From assembly GCA_002688175.1 (NCBI GenBank), contig NZCC01000053.1, forward strand, positions 31,521-95,520: a stretch of DNA of 64,000 nucleotides, read 5' to 3'. The notes beneath the pieces were generated by a model. The model was not told where the DNA came from and did not search any database. It worked only from the letters and a program-made list of their open reading frames with translations. The translations under genes and the position numbers were made by a program. This document shows, piece after piece, positions 16,834 through 26,087 of this stretch. The DNA comes from Chromatiales bacterium (lineage in GTDB: Bacteria > Pseudomonadota > Gammaproteobacteria > Steroidobacterales > GCA-2729495). Position 1 is the first letter of the stretch. Every line of letters starts with the position of its first letter.

Positions 16834-17631
16834 ATGAATATTGTCATTACGGGAAGTACCAAGGGTATTGGCTACGGGATGGCGCGAGAATTCCTCAAGC
16901 GCGGTCACAACATCATGATCTCGAGTCGCCGAACTGAAGCCGTGGCACTTGCTGTCACCGATCTGGGTAATGAATTTCCGGACTGTACCGTACTTGGCCA
17001 GCCGTGTGACGTAGCTGAATTTGACCAGGTAGAGGCACTGTGGGATGCGGCAGAAAGCGGCTTCAGCCAGGTTGATATCTGGATCAACAATGCAGGACGT
17101 GATGGCATGAAAGTACCTTTTTTCGCCCTGCCGAAAGACGACTATATGCAGACGGTAAAAACTAACATTGTGGGATTACTGCACTGTAATCGGGTTGTCA
17201 TTCCGAAACTGTACCAGCAGGGTGGCGGCATGATCTGGAATATGGAGGGCTTTGGCAGTAATGGGATGACTCGCCGGGGTGTGAGTGTCTATGGGGCCAC
17301 AAAATGTGCGCTACGCTATTTCACCAAGTCGGTTGCAGAAGAACTAGCAGGTACGCCAGTCAAGATGTGCTACCTGAGTCCGGGTATCGTTGTGACTGAC
17401 ATGCTCGTGCCACCTCCTGATCAGCGCGGTGAAGGCTGGGAGCAAGTTAAAAAAATTATGAATACCCTGGCCGATACGGTCGAGACGGTTACGCCGTTTC
17501 TTGTTGAGGGTATTCTGGCTGCGGACAGGAATGGCGCTGCCGTACGTTGGCTGACCAGGCCGAAGATAGCGTGGCGATTTATCTCCAGCCGTTTTTTAAA
17601 ACGTGACATATTTACACCGCTTGGTTTGTGA
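16834..17631 (+). CDS. Short-chain dehydrogenase/reductase
   Basis: 265 residues, cytoplasmic (no signal). TGSTKGIGYGMA is the nucleotide motif, NNAG the structural motif, WNMEGFGSNG replaces the usual catalytic serine stretch, and YGATK gives YxxxK. SPGIVVTDM follows. The serine position appears to be within EGFGSN, so it is shifted or altered; this needs alignment. The C-terminal 50 residues are basic (RPKIAWRFISSRFLKR), hinting at membrane contact. Resembles chlorophyll(ide) b reductase-like SDRs. Confidence 0.87.
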   Translation: MNIVITGSTKGIGYGMAREFLKRGHNIMISSRRTEAVALAVTDLGNEFPDCTVLGQPCDVAEFDQVEALWDAAESGFSQVDIWINNAGRDGMKVPFFALPKDDYMQTVKTNIVGLLHCNRVVIPKLYQQGGGMIWNMEGFGSNGMTRRGVSVYGATKCALRYFTKSVAEELAGTPVKMCYLSPGIVVTDMLVPPPDQRGEGWEQVKKIMNTLADTVETVTPFLVEGILAADRNGAAVRWLTRPKIAWRFISSRFLKRDIFTPLGL

Positions 17632-17669
17632 CGGTACCTGTAGTCGCTCCACAGTGCCGTCGCTGACGG

Positions 17670-18419
17670 CTAACTTGCCCTGATGGCTCTGAGCCCGGCA
17701 TTCTCGCGTCCGTCCATGCGACCAAGGCCACTGAAATCACTGCGATCGATAAAACCTGCATGTTCCACTTCGAGCCCGGCATCGGTGCAGATGCGTGCAA
17801 GCAGTTCGGGATCGAGCAGGTTCATGAAGGGTGGTGCGTCTATGGCACGATCCTTTGGCGCAAACGGCAGGTAATTTTCCAGTCCAATCATCAATCCCGG
17901 CCACCGATCAGACCGGGCTCGCCGGGCTTCAAAAATTGGAATCAGTTTGCGCCAAATGCCATAGGGGGTATCGGCGACTAGATATAAACGCCCACCGGGC
18001 TTGAGCCACCTGAACATGTTGCGAACGGAGGCATCAATCGCAGATCCATCGAGAAAATGCAGTACGCGTGAACACAAGATGGCATCGTAGGATTTTTCGG
18101 GCAGATCAATGTCAGGCAACCGGCCGGTAATACAAGTCAGGTGTGAGCGTAAAGCTTGAGGGGTATTTTCAGTCAGTATCTGCAGGTGTCGAGGGTCGAG
18201 ATCGCAGGCAGTCACATGTCCACCGGCTTCCAGAGCGGCAATCGTTGTGATGCCGAAAGCACAGCCTATCTCAAGTACTTCACCATCAGTCTGGCCGGCA
18301 AATTGAATAAAGTCTTCAGCATACTCATCCAGTACTTTAAACATGAATCCGGTTCCATTAAGGGTCGGTTCCATGTTCCGGCGACTCCATGCGGGTCTCG
18401 TTTCCTTGGGCTTGGTCAT
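17670..18419 (-). CDS. Class I SAM-dependent methyltransferase
   Basis: 249 residues. The SAM site is VLEIGCAFGITT (motif I), followed by VTACDLDPRHLQ (motif II) and YDAILCSRVLHFLDG (motif IV), then LKPGGRLYLV, a standard class I fold. There is no substrate-specific domain I can name; the N-terminus (ETRPAWSRRNMEP) matches small UbiE/Tam-like methyltransferases. Convergent with the SDR at 16834 and divergent from the nitrilase-fold gene. Cytoplasmic. Confidence 0.88.
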   Translation of the reverse strand: MTKPKETRPAWSRRNMEPTLNGTGFMFKVLDEYAEDFIQFAGQTDGEVLEIGCAFGITTIAALEAGGHVTACDLDPRHLQILTENTPQALRSHLTCITGRLPDIDLPEKSYDAILCSRVLHFLDGSAIDASVRNMFRWLKPGGRLYLVADTPYGIWRKLIPIFEARRARSDRWPGLMIGLENYLPFAPKDRAIDAPPFMNLLDPELLARICTDAGLEVEHAGFIDRSDFSGLGRMDGRENAGLRAIRAS

Positions 18420-18666
18420 CTTTATTATTTATTGCTCCGGTTTTGCAGTGTTTGTCTTTGTTCGTAGAAAGGCAGTGCTCTAAGGTATTTTACAGTCTAT
18501 CCGGCGGGCGCGTCTCGTCGGTACTGGCTGACACGTGGACGACCTGACTGGTTGCGTGATGCTAAATCGAGTCAGGCTTCATAATACTTGCAGTGATGAT
18601 GTTGAGTTGTCAATTAAAGCCCAGCAATCTGGTATGGCAGTAAAAAGGATACAGGGGTAAGTAGTA

Positions 18667-19740
18667 ATGTCGGATCAAAAAGAGGCGGTGCCCGAGTACA
18701 TCGCCTGTGCGTTGCAGTTGGCCTGCAATGGAGTCAACCTGATTTCAGATATCGGTGAGGCGCGCGAGCGTATCGCCGGTACCATTGAGAAAATTGGCGG
18801 TTATACGAACACCGTCGTCAATTTTATGCATTTCTTCTATGGGGTGCCGTGCCGTCTGGTGACGTTGCCTGAGTATGCTGTGACGGGGTTTCCCATGAAG
18901 GAATCACCGGCTGAGTGGCGCGAAAAGGCCTGTTTTGCTTATGACGGCCCTGAATACGAGGCACTGGGCAAGATCGCACAGGATAACAATGTATTCCTGG
19001 CGGGCAATGTCTACGAGGTCGACCCGAATTTTCCGCAACTGTATTTTCAGGTCAGTTTCATTATCGGACCCTCTGGGGATGTGATCCTGCGCTACAGGCG
19101 GCTGACGTCGACTTTTGAATCGACACCGCATGATGTCTGGGACAAGTATCTGGATCTCTACGGCCTTGATGGCGTGTTTCCGGTCGCGAGGACCGAGATC
19201 GGTAATCTGGCGACTATTGCATCTGAAGAAATTCTGTACCCGGAGTACTCTCGCATGCACGTCATGCGTGGGGCCGAGGTCATTATTCACCCAACCAGCG
19301 AGCCCGGTAGCCCGCAGCCGACGGTCAAGGAAATCGCCCGTCGCGCGCGGGCGGTTGAGAACATGGCGTATGTCGTTTCGGCAAACTCGGCCAGCATCGA
19401 CAATATTCCGATCCCGGCCTACACCTGCAGCGCAATGTCAAAAATTGTCGATATGCACGGCAAGATCCTGGCTGAGGCCGGGCAGGGTGGCGAGAGCATG
19501 TCAGCCAACGCCGTGCTGGATATCGAGGGTCTGCGGCGGACCCGGCGGCGGCTTGGGATGGCGAATATCCTGTCCCGTCAGGCCTATGGATTGTTTGCTG
19601 AAAGCTATGCCCAGGCAGATTTTCACCGTGCCAACTTCCTGCTCGAGGAGGGTGAGGTCGTTGAGCCGCCTGATCGGGATATTTTCCGGCGCCGTCAGGA
19701 AGAGAACATCGAGAGACTGATCAAAGCCGGGCTGCTGTGA
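18667..19740 (+). CDS. Nitrilase-fold protein with substituted catalytic Lys and Cys
   Basis: 357 residues. The nitrilase/amidase fold is recognisable: LPEYAVTGFP carries the catalytic glutamate (Glu69), IIGPSGDVILRYRRL aligns with the family KYRKL block, and LATIASEEILYPEYSR aligns with the nucleophile block (usually IC-D/E-x-x-YPE). In this alignment the catalytic lysine is Arg145 and the nucleophilic cysteine is Ser186, read as TCT in the DNA. Glutamate alone is kept. It is therefore either a pseudoenzyme or a hydrolase with new chemistry. A G-rich RBS precedes ATG 18667. The molybdoenzyme genes start 98 bases downstream on the same strand, suggesting an operon and a partner role. Confidence 0.85.
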   Translation: MSDQKEAVPEYIACALQLACNGVNLISDIGEARERIAGTIEKIGGYTNTVVNFMHFFYGVPCRLVTLPEYAVTGFPMKESPAEWREKACFAYDGPEYEALGKIAQDNNVFLAGNVYEVDPNFPQLYFQVSFIIGPSGDVILRYRRLTSTFESTPHDVWDKYLDLYGLDGVFPVARTEIGNLATIASEEILYPEYSRMHVMRGAEVIIHPTSEPGSPQPTVKEIARRARAVENMAYVVSANSASIDNIPIPAYTCSAMSKIVDMHGKILAEAGQGGESMSANAVLDIEGLRRTRRRLGMANILSRQAYGLFAESYAQADFHRANFLLEEGEVVEPPDRDIFRRRQEENIERLIKAGLL

Positions 19741-19838
19741 TGGGTCAGCAATAGGGCGGCCTTTTTTGCTAGGCTTACTGACTTGAGGCGTATGTTGATC
19801 CGGCGATGGCCGGCTTTCACGACAGACGGAGACATTTG

Positions 19839-22631
19839 ATGGGCCAGATGATTGCTGACAGGCGTCAATTTCTTTCGGGCAGCGGGGCGCTCGCGGCAAC
19901 GTTGTCGCTGAAGTTTGGTATCCAGACAGCATCGGCACAGGATGACCCCGGGCAGGCTTACGGCGCATGGGAAGACCTGATGCGCGAGAAGTGGACCTGG
20001 GACAAGGTGGTACATGGTAGCCGCGGCATCAACTGCACCGGCCATTGTGCTTTTAATATTTACGTCAAGGACAGCATTGTCTGGCGTGAAGAACAGCAGG
20101 GTGAATACGGTCGTTCCGGTGAGGGCACTCCGGATTACGGGCCGCGCGGCTGTCAGAAAGGTAATCGTGCGGCGAAGTATATGTATGGCAAGCAGCGTGT
20201 GCTGTATCCGATGAAGCGGGTTGGGGAGCGCGGTGCGGGTCAATGGGAACGTATTTCCTGGGGTCGGGCCGCGAACGAGATTGCCGACAAATTTATTGAT
20301 AATGCCGTCGAACATGGCCCGGATTCTATTACGCTGGCGATGGGTACCGCGCTGATCCTGAAGCGTGCTTCGTTCGGGTCACTGTTTCGCTTCGCAAACC
20401 AGACCGGTATCGTCGTACCGGAAACCTTTGCTGGTGTCGGTGATCTTCCGGTCGGGGCTTACCAGACGACCGGTTATGCATTACCTGGCGACAATATGGC
20501 TGCCGTGTTCAAGTCCAAGGTCTGCCTGGTCTGGGTTTGCAATCCGGCTGCAACCCGTATTCCGGACGCACATTTTTTCTGGGAAGCTCGCTATAACGGC
20601 ACCGAGGTCGTTACGATCACGCCGGACTTCAATGCATCGGCCATGCATTCGTCGAAGTGGCTGAATCCGAAGCCGGGCAGTGATGCGGCGCTGGCTTTGG
20701 CCATGGTGCAGGTCATCATGAACGATGGCGCGATTGAGTGGGATTATGTTCGTGAGCAGACGGACCTGCCTTTTCTTGTGCGCACCGACAATCATCGCTT
20801 CCTGCGCAAGGCCGATATCGACGGACAGCCGGGTGGTGACACATCGTTTTACTACTGGGATGAGAATAAAGACACGCTAACACCGGTACCGGCGACCGGC
20901 CGCGGCGCTCCTGCGTGGATGGGTCCACCGCCGGACAACGGCAATTCACTGGAACTCGGTGCGCTCAAGCCTGCCTTGCAGGGTAACTGGACGGTCGATA
21001 CGGTGAACGGCCCGGTCGAAGTCACCACGGTGTACGAACTGACCAGGCAGCACGTCGAGGGTTATACACCGGAACGAGTGCAGCAAATAACCGGCATACA
21101 CCCGGATGTTATCAGGGAAGTTGCCCGGACCTTTGCGACCGCTAAACCCGGAATGATTTTTGCGGGTTATCGTGCCAACAAGTGGGTGCACGGCGACCAG
21201 TTGGTCCGGGCCTGGTTGTTGATGTGTGCCCTGACCGGCAACACCGGTCGTGCCGGCGGCGGCATTCAGACGACGCAGTTGGCGAACGGCGATGGCCTGA
21301 TGAAATTTGCTTTCAACGGACTTGGGCCGCGGTTGAATGTGGCGGCAATTTCGTTGTGGGATTACGTATACAACGATGGCGAGAAGATGAACCGTGAGGT
21401 CTACGGTGATCAGGTCGCTGACCACATTGCGAAGTATCACACGGAGGCCCTGGATAAACGCTGGATACCGGATTTTTCCAAGACCCCCTGGAAGATGGCC
21501 ATCATGGCGGGCCACAATCCGGGTAACTGGCGCGCTACCGGCAAGAATGGCTGGCGTAAAGAGGTTTTTGAGAAACTCGATTCTATCGTTAGCATGACAC
21601 CGCACATGAGTGCCACGGCCATGTATGCCGATTATGTATTGCCGGTTGCCGATCATTACGAGCGTGAAGATTTCACGATGGAAGGCCGCACGCCCTATGT
21701 GCAGGTTATTAGTGAGGCCGTTAAACCGCTCGGTGAATCGATGGATGACCTGTCGATATTTATTCGCCTGTCCAGGGCTATCAGCGAACGTGCCAAGGCA
21801 CGGGGCATTGCACCCGTCAAGGGCGTTGCATTCGGGCAGCCGGTTGAGTGGGACTACACAAAGTTCCACGAGATGTACACGACACTCGTTCAGGATGACG
21901 GCACCACAAAGACGATCGAACGAACTCGCGATGCGGTCGATTATATTGTTGCCAACTCCTTCGGTATCTCGCAGGTCAAAAACTATGAGAATCTGCAGAG
22001 CAAGGGAATGATTCGTTCGGATGATTCAGATGATGTGCAGTTCGGAAAAAATTCTAACTACAACTATTACATCCTTGAGAAGGTCAGGGAGAAGAAGCCG
22101 TACGATACGATGACGGGTCGACAGCAGTTTTATATTGATCACGAGTGGTTCCTGCAGGAAGGTGAGGCCTTGCCGACTTATAAAGCGCCGGTCAGCATCA
22201 AGGGTTACGAACTGCGCATGGTCATGGGTCATGCACGGCACGGTATCCACAGTATGTTTCGTGAAGATCCGCTGTTGCTGTCTTTGCAGCGCGGTCAACC
22301 GGATGTTTACGTTAATCCGGATGATGCCGCCTCACGTGGCGTTGAGGATGGTGACATGATCCGTGTATTTAATTCATTTGGTTCTTTCATCGTGCAGGCA
22401 CATGTCAGTTCGGCGTTGCAACCAAAAACATTATTTATGTATCACGGCTGGGATCCAATGTTGTTTGAGGGTCGGGAGAATTTCAGCTCTGTCATTCCGA
22501 CAGCAGGCCTGATCAAGCCAACAAGTATTGCCGGTGGCTATGGACAGATTCATCATGCGGTACCTGATAAGGTGCCGAATCAAACCTATCATGATTTTAC
22601 GGTTGAATTTGAAAAAGTAATTGCCGCTTAA
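19839..22631 (+). CDS. Molybdopterin oxidoreductase, type II DMSO reductase family, alpha subunit
   Basis: 930 residues. I start at 19839 because GGAG lies 7 bases upstream; ATGs at 19806 and 19848 are alternatives. The Tat motif DRRQFLSG is at 7-14. A FeS motif follows (Cys66, Cys70, Cys105; INCTGHC and RGCQKG), then GDLPVG with Asp202 aligning with the molybdenum-ligating aspartate of NarG, and TRIPDAHF as in NarG. These are marks of the type II group (NarG, EbdA, DdhA, SerA, ClrA, steroid C25 dehydrogenase). The first FeS ligand, His in NarG, aligns with Arg62. A periplasmic enzyme, by the Tat signal; substrate may be a hydrocarbon, sulfide or oxyanion. The beta subunit follows. No gamma (heme b) subunit or dedicated chaperone is present. 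Confidence 0.92.
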   Translation: MGQMIADRRQFLSGSGALAATLSLKFGIQTASAQDDPGQAYGAWEDLMREKWTWDKVVHGSRGINCTGHCAFNIYVKDSIVWREEQQGEYGRSGEGTPDYGPRGCQKGNRAAKYMYGKQRVLYPMKRVGERGAGQWERISWGRAANEIADKFIDNAVEHGPDSITLAMGTALILKRASFGSLFRFANQTGIVVPETFAGVGDLPVGAYQTTGYALPGDNMAAVFKSKVCLVWVCNPAATRIPDAHFFWEARYNGTEVVTITPDFNASAMHSSKWLNPKPGSDAALALAMVQVIMNDGAIEWDYVREQTDLPFLVRTDNHRFLRKADIDGQPGGDTSFYYWDENKDTLTPVPATGRGAPAWMGPPPDNGNSLELGALKPALQGNWTVDTVNGPVEVTTVYELTRQHVEGYTPERVQQITGIHPDVIREVARTFATAKPGMIFAGYRANKWVHGDQLVRAWLLMCALTGNTGRAGGGIQTTQLANGDGLMKFAFNGLGPRLNVAAISLWDYVYNDGEKMNREVYGDQVADHIAKYHTEALDKRWIPDFSKTPWKMAIMAGHNPGNWRATGKNGWRKEVFEKLDSIVSMTPHMSATAMYADYVLPVADHYEREDFTMEGRTPYVQVISEAVKPLGESMDDLSIFIRLSRAISERAKARGIAPVKGVAFGQPVEWDYTKFHEMYTTLVQDDGTTKTIERTRDAVDYIVANSFGISQVKNYENLQSKGMIRSDDSDDVQFGKNSNYNYYILEKVREKKPYDTMTGRQQFYIDHEWFLQEGEALPTYKAPVSIKGYELRMVMGHARHGIHSMFREDPLLLSLQRGQPDVYVNPDDAASRGVEDGDMIRVFNSFGSFIVQAHVSSALQPKTLFMYHGWDPMLFEGRENFSSVIPTAGLIKPTSIAGGYGQIHHAVPDKVPNQTYHDFTVEFEKVIAA

Positions 22632-22675
22632 TAATATTACGCGACAACTTATTAGAAGTTGCAGGAGTAGGAAAT

Positions 22676-23701
22676 ATGGGTATGCAGGTCTCTATGGTTA
22701 TCGATCTGAATAAGTGTATCGGTTGCCAGACGTGCACGGCGGCATGTAAATCGCTCTGGACCGATGAGAAAGGTCAGGAGCAAATGCTGTGGAATAATGT
22801 CGAAACAAAACCGGGTCGGGGTTATCCAAAGGAATGGGAAGAAAAGGGCAAGAAATCCGGCTGGAAGGATGACAAATTGTTGTTTGGCGGCCTGCATCCG
22901 GACGAGGATTTCGGTGGCGAGCAACCGTTGAACCACGATGAAGTCTATTTCCAGGGCACTGAAGACAGATTGGTGCAGAAAGAGCCGATGACATACGGTG
23001 CGAACTGGGATGAAGATACGAGTTCGGGCGACTATCCGAATAACTATCATTTCTATCTGCCGCGATTGTGTAATCACTGTACCAAGCCGGCCTGTCTTGA
23101 AGCCTGCCCGGTCCGCGCGATCTATAAACGTGAGGAAGACGGTATTGTGCTTGTCGACCAGGACAAATGTCAGGGTACACGTCTCTGCAATCAGGCCTGT
23201 CCTTATGACAAGGTCTACTTCAATCACATCATAAATAAATCACAGAAATGCATTTTCTGTTTTCCGCGTGTCGAGCAGGGCGTGGCACCGGCCTGTGCGC
23301 GCCAGTGTCCGGGTCGGTTGCGTTTTGTCGGCTATCTGGAAGATCAGGACGGGCCAATACATAAGCTCGTCAACGAGTGGAAGGTCGCTTTACCTTTACA
23401 CCCTGAATTTGGCACCGAGCCGAATGTGTTCTATGTGCCGCCGGTGCTGCCACCTGCCTTCGACGCGGCAGGCCGGTTCTCCGATGAACCCCGGGTTCCG
23501 ACTGAGTATCTGCGTTACCTGTTCGGTTCCGAGGTTGATCAGGCGCTTGTCACAATTATGCAAGAGATGGAGCGTAAGAAGGAAGGCAAGGCTTCGGAAC
23601 TCATGGATCTGTTGATTGCGCGTGACTGGAAGTCATTGTTCAATATCAAGGATGTCAAGGTTGCAGGCGAGGGGGTCGATCATCGTCCCTTACTTGGCTG
23701 A
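22676..23701 (+). CDS. 4Fe-4S/3Fe-4S electron-transfer beta subunit of the molybdoenzyme
   Basis: 341 residues, no signal peptide, so it would ride out with the Tat-exported alpha subunit. Four cysteine clusters: CIGCQTCTAAC, CNHCTKPACLEACP, CQGTRLCNQACP and CIFCFPRVEQG...CARQC. In the third, the second cysteine is threonine (CxxTxxC), the position occupied by tryptophan in NarH, consistent with a 3Fe-4S cluster. NNVETKPGRGYPKEW matches the NarH/DdhB/EbdB group. AGGAG precedes the start and the gene begins 44 bases after alpha. It should pass electrons from the molybdenum centre to a cytochrome. Confidence 0.93.
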   Translation: MGMQVSMVIDLNKCIGCQTCTAACKSLWTDEKGQEQMLWNNVETKPGRGYPKEWEEKGKKSGWKDDKLLFGGLHPDEDFGGEQPLNHDEVYFQGTEDRLVQKEPMTYGANWDEDTSSGDYPNNYHFYLPRLCNHCTKPACLEACPVRAIYKREEDGIVLVDQDKCQGTRLCNQACPYDKVYFNHIINKSQKCIFCFPRVEQGVAPACARQCPGRLRFVGYLEDQDGPIHKLVNEWKVALPLHPEFGTEPNVFYVPPVLPPAFDAAGRFSDEPRVPTEYLRYLFGSEVDQALVTIMQEMERKKEGKASELMDLLIARDWKSLFNIKDVKVAGEGVDHRPLLG

Positions 23702-23747
23702 TTGTTTTGTTAATGGTGTTTGCAGTTCAGTAAAATTTTTATTTTAT

Positions 23748-24185
23748 TCAAATATCAGTAAATTCAATCAGTTCAATGATATTTCCATCCGGGTCCCGCC
23801 CATAGACAACATAGCCCGTGTCCTGTGTCAGCGGCGGACTCTGGAACAGCATTCCGGCAGATTTCATTCGCTCGTATTCGCTATGCAGGTTCTCAACGAG
23901 CAGGCAGATATGTGTGATGCCATGATCACAGACGGGCCTTGTCGATATACGTTGCTTCGGTGCAGGTGAGCTGAAGGCGAAAACCTCAAGGTATGTTTCG
24001 CCAAGTTTCAACATGACGGCACGGGCGGCAGAATTTTTCAGGCCGGTCATCTCATCGGCTTCCGGTGTGCCGGTTGGCCATTCGAATGACCAGGCCTCCT
24101 CACAGCCCACAATATCTTTATAGAAGTTGATGCAGCGGTCGAGATTCGGTGTCGAGATTGCCGCGTGATGGAAGCCTAGAATCAT
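23748..24185 (-). CDS. VOC/glyoxalase-fold protein
   Basis: 145 residues from the ATG at 24185, where the fold begins LGFHHAAIS; an upstream in-frame ATG at 24275 adds a non-conserved stretch. Metal-ligand positions: His in GFHHAAI, Glu in LEVF, His in ITHICLLVENL and Glu in NIIELIEF. Blocks YVVYGRDPDGN and the two-repeat layout are typical of VOC dioxygenase/isomerase-type proteins. Substrate unknown. Divergent from the SnoaL-like gene, sharing a 75-base promoter region. Confidence 0.85.
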   Translation of the reverse strand: MILGFHHAAISTPNLDRCINFYKDIVGCEEAWSFEWPTGTPEADEMTGLKNSAARAVMLKLGETYLEVFAFSSPAPKQRISTRPVCDHGITHICLLVENLHSEYERMKSAGMLFQSPPLTQDTGYVVYGRDPDGNIIELIEFTDI

Positions 24186-24260
24186 ATCTGCATACTCGTA
24201 TTGTGATTCTGGACTATATTCTAGTTCAGATAGTTGAGCCACCGCCCGAGGAACCTTGAT

Positions 24261-24770
24261 ATGTCGAACCTGCAACAGGAAATTGAACAGTTATTTCATG
24301 ATTATGAGGCCATCTGGAATTCCCAGGAGCTGGTACGGCTCAAGGAGTTGTGGGATGAGGATGATCCCGACCCGTTCTATCTTGCTGAAGAACAGGATGA
24401 CTGGAAATTTGGTTGGGATGCGGTTGAACGTTACTGGGTTCCGAATCCGGGCAAGAGTGCCCTTGAATCAATCATGATGAGCTACCGCGACATCCATGTA
24501 AAACAGCTCTCGCCCGATATGGCGATCTGTGCCTGCTGGGTACGTCATGATATGAAGATACGTGGGCCGATGAAAGCAACCGGGGGCGATGCCAGGGTTA
24601 TGGCGGTGTTCAGGAAAAAACCCGATGGCTGGAGATTTTGTGCCTATGCTGAGGGTCCGATGTCCCCTGTTTTGTATATGCACAAGCTGTATGAGATGAA
24701 TGTTTTACCGGAATTTGAGTCTTTTAATCGTGCGGCTGTGGCGCGCAAGGAAGCAGCAAATAATGTTTGA
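24261..24770 (+). CDS. SnoaL/NTF2-like protein
   Basis: 169 residues from the ATG at 24261, preceded by GAGGA at correct spacing; a start at 24234 is possible but lacks it. The N-terminal helix (IEQLFHDYEAIWNSQELVRLKELW) and later beta strands (MAICACWVRHDMK, RVMAVFRKKPDGWRFCAYAEGP) match the cone-shaped NTF2/SnoaL fold, which houses small ligands or catalyses isomerisation and hydration. Catalytic residues are not assignable. The family fits steroid- or polyketide-type metabolism, but this is only suggestive. Confidence 0.8.
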   Translation: MSNLQQEIEQLFHDYEAIWNSQELVRLKELWDEDDPDPFYLAEEQDDWKFGWDAVERYWVPNPGKSALESIMMSYRDIHVKQLSPDMAICACWVRHDMKIRGPMKATGGDARVMAVFRKKPDGWRFCAYAEGPMSPVLYMHKLYEMNVLPEFESFNRAAVARKEAANNV

Positions 24771-24777
24771 CTCCGAT

Positions 24778-24794
24778 CGCGGCAGGATGCCGCG
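24778..24794. terminator. Short G+C hairpin between convergent genes
   Basis: CGCGGCA, loop GGA, TGCCGCG: a 7-bp perfect stem 8 bases after the SnoaL-like stop, facing the end of the DUF1015 gene. No T-run follows, so termination is plausible but not typical. Confidence 0.4.
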
Positions 24795-24830
24795 CCCGCG
24801 TCCTGAGAGTGGGCTTCTGCTGTTGCCTGA

Positions 24831-26087
24831 TTAATCAATCAGGTGTGAAACGAGTCCGTCCGCCAGTTTTGGTTCGAACCATGTCGACTTCGGTGGCATG
24901 ACCTCGTTGGCATCGGCGACGGCCATCAGTGCTTCCATACGCGTTGGGTACAGTGCGAACGCAATTTGCATTTCACCGTTATCGACACGGCGTTCCAGTT
25001 CGGCCAGTCCACGGATGCCGCCGACAAAATCAATACGGTTATCGGTACGTGGGTCATCGATGCCGAGTAACGGCGCCAGCAGGTTGTCCTGTAATAAAGA
25101 AATATCCAGACTTGCAACGGGGTCATCGGCGGGAATCAGGGTCGGGTGAATATCGAGTTGGTACCAGCGTCCGGCAGCATACATGCCGAACTGGGTCGGG
25201 CGTTCCGGTTTTGCAGTTGAATCACTCGGTGTCACGGTGAATGATTCTCCAATTTGTGTAAGCAGTTCGTCGATACTTAACCCGTTCAGATCCTTGATCA
25301 CCCGGTTGTAATCGAGGATCTGTGTTTCATCATGCGGAAATGCAACACAAAGGAAATAGTTATGCTCGGCTTCCTGGTCAGGTGCCAAAGCAGTCTTGTC
25401 TTGTTCCGCATTGCGCGCAGTTGCAACACGCTCTGCCGAAGCAGATCGGTGATGCCCATCGGCAATGTACAGCGCATCCATTGCATCAAATAATGCAGTT
25501 AATTGTGTGATTTGCTCAGGATTATCGATCAGCCAGATTGTGTGGGCGATGCTGTCGTCAGCTACGAAGTCATATAGCGGATCACTGCTGGTAACAGTGT
25601 CCAGGATTGTTTTGACGGCATCCGATGCGCGGTAAGTCAGCAGCACCGGGCCGGTTTGTGCATTCAGTGCCGTGATTTGACGAACACGATCATCTTCTTT
25701 CTGCGGGCGGGTGAACTCATGTTTGCGGATTCGGTTAGTGGCATAGTCAACGACACTGCCGGCGCATACAAGACCGGTTTGCACGTGGTTACCCATACGC
25801 AACCGATATGCGTAGTAACACGGTTCGGTATCGCGGATCAGCACGCCGTCGGCGATGAGTTTGGCCAGATTCTCGGCACCTTTCGCATATACCTCAGGCG
25901 CATATGGGTCGGTTGTATCCGGCAGATCGATTTCCGGCTTTGAGATATGCAGGAAACTAAGTGGCCGGCCCTTGGCACGTTCCCGGGCCTCAGCGGTGTT
26001 CAATACATCGTACGGGGGCGCGGCGACATCAGTGGCCCGTTCAGGAGTCGGCCGCAGGCCACGGAAAGGTTTGATCAGGGTGCTCAT
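24831..26087 (-). CDS. DUF1015 family protein
   Basis: 418 residues. The family signature is clear: LIKPFRGLRPTPE near the start, AAPPYDVLN, LSFLHISKPEIDLP, then YIADGHHRSASA in the middle and VGGIRGLAELERRV near the end. DUF1015 proteins are widespread in bacteria, archaea and some eukaryotes; the conserved His/Asp region suggests an enzymatic role, but none is established. Cytoplasmic. The exported amine oxidase lies 147 bases upstream on the same strand. Confidence 0.93.
   Translation of the reverse strand: MSTLIKPFRGLRPTPERATDVAAPPYDVLNTAEARERAKGRPLSFLHISKPEIDLPDTTDPYAPEVYAKGAENLAKLIADGVLIRDTEPCYYAYRLRMGNHVQTGLVCAGSVVDYATNRIRKHEFTRPQKEDDRVRQITALNAQTGPVLLTYRASDAVKTILDTVTSSDPLYDFVADDSIAHTIWLIDNPEQITQLTALFDAMDALYIADGHHRSASAERVATARNAEQDKTALAPDQEAEHNYFLCVAFPHDETQILDYNRVIKDLNGLSIDELLTQIGESFTVTPSDSTAKPERPTQFGMYAAGRWYQLDIHPTLIPADDPVASLDISLLQDNLLAPLLGIDDPRTDNRIDFVGGIRGLAELERRVDNGEMQIAFALYPTRMEALMAVADANEVMPPKSTWFEPKLADGLVSHLID

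Noticed and set aside
20946..21869. 307-codon minus-strand frame opposite the molybdoenzyme alpha subunit
   Set aside because: Antisense to a gene with clear FeS and molybdenum motifs; the frame is a by-product of codon bias.
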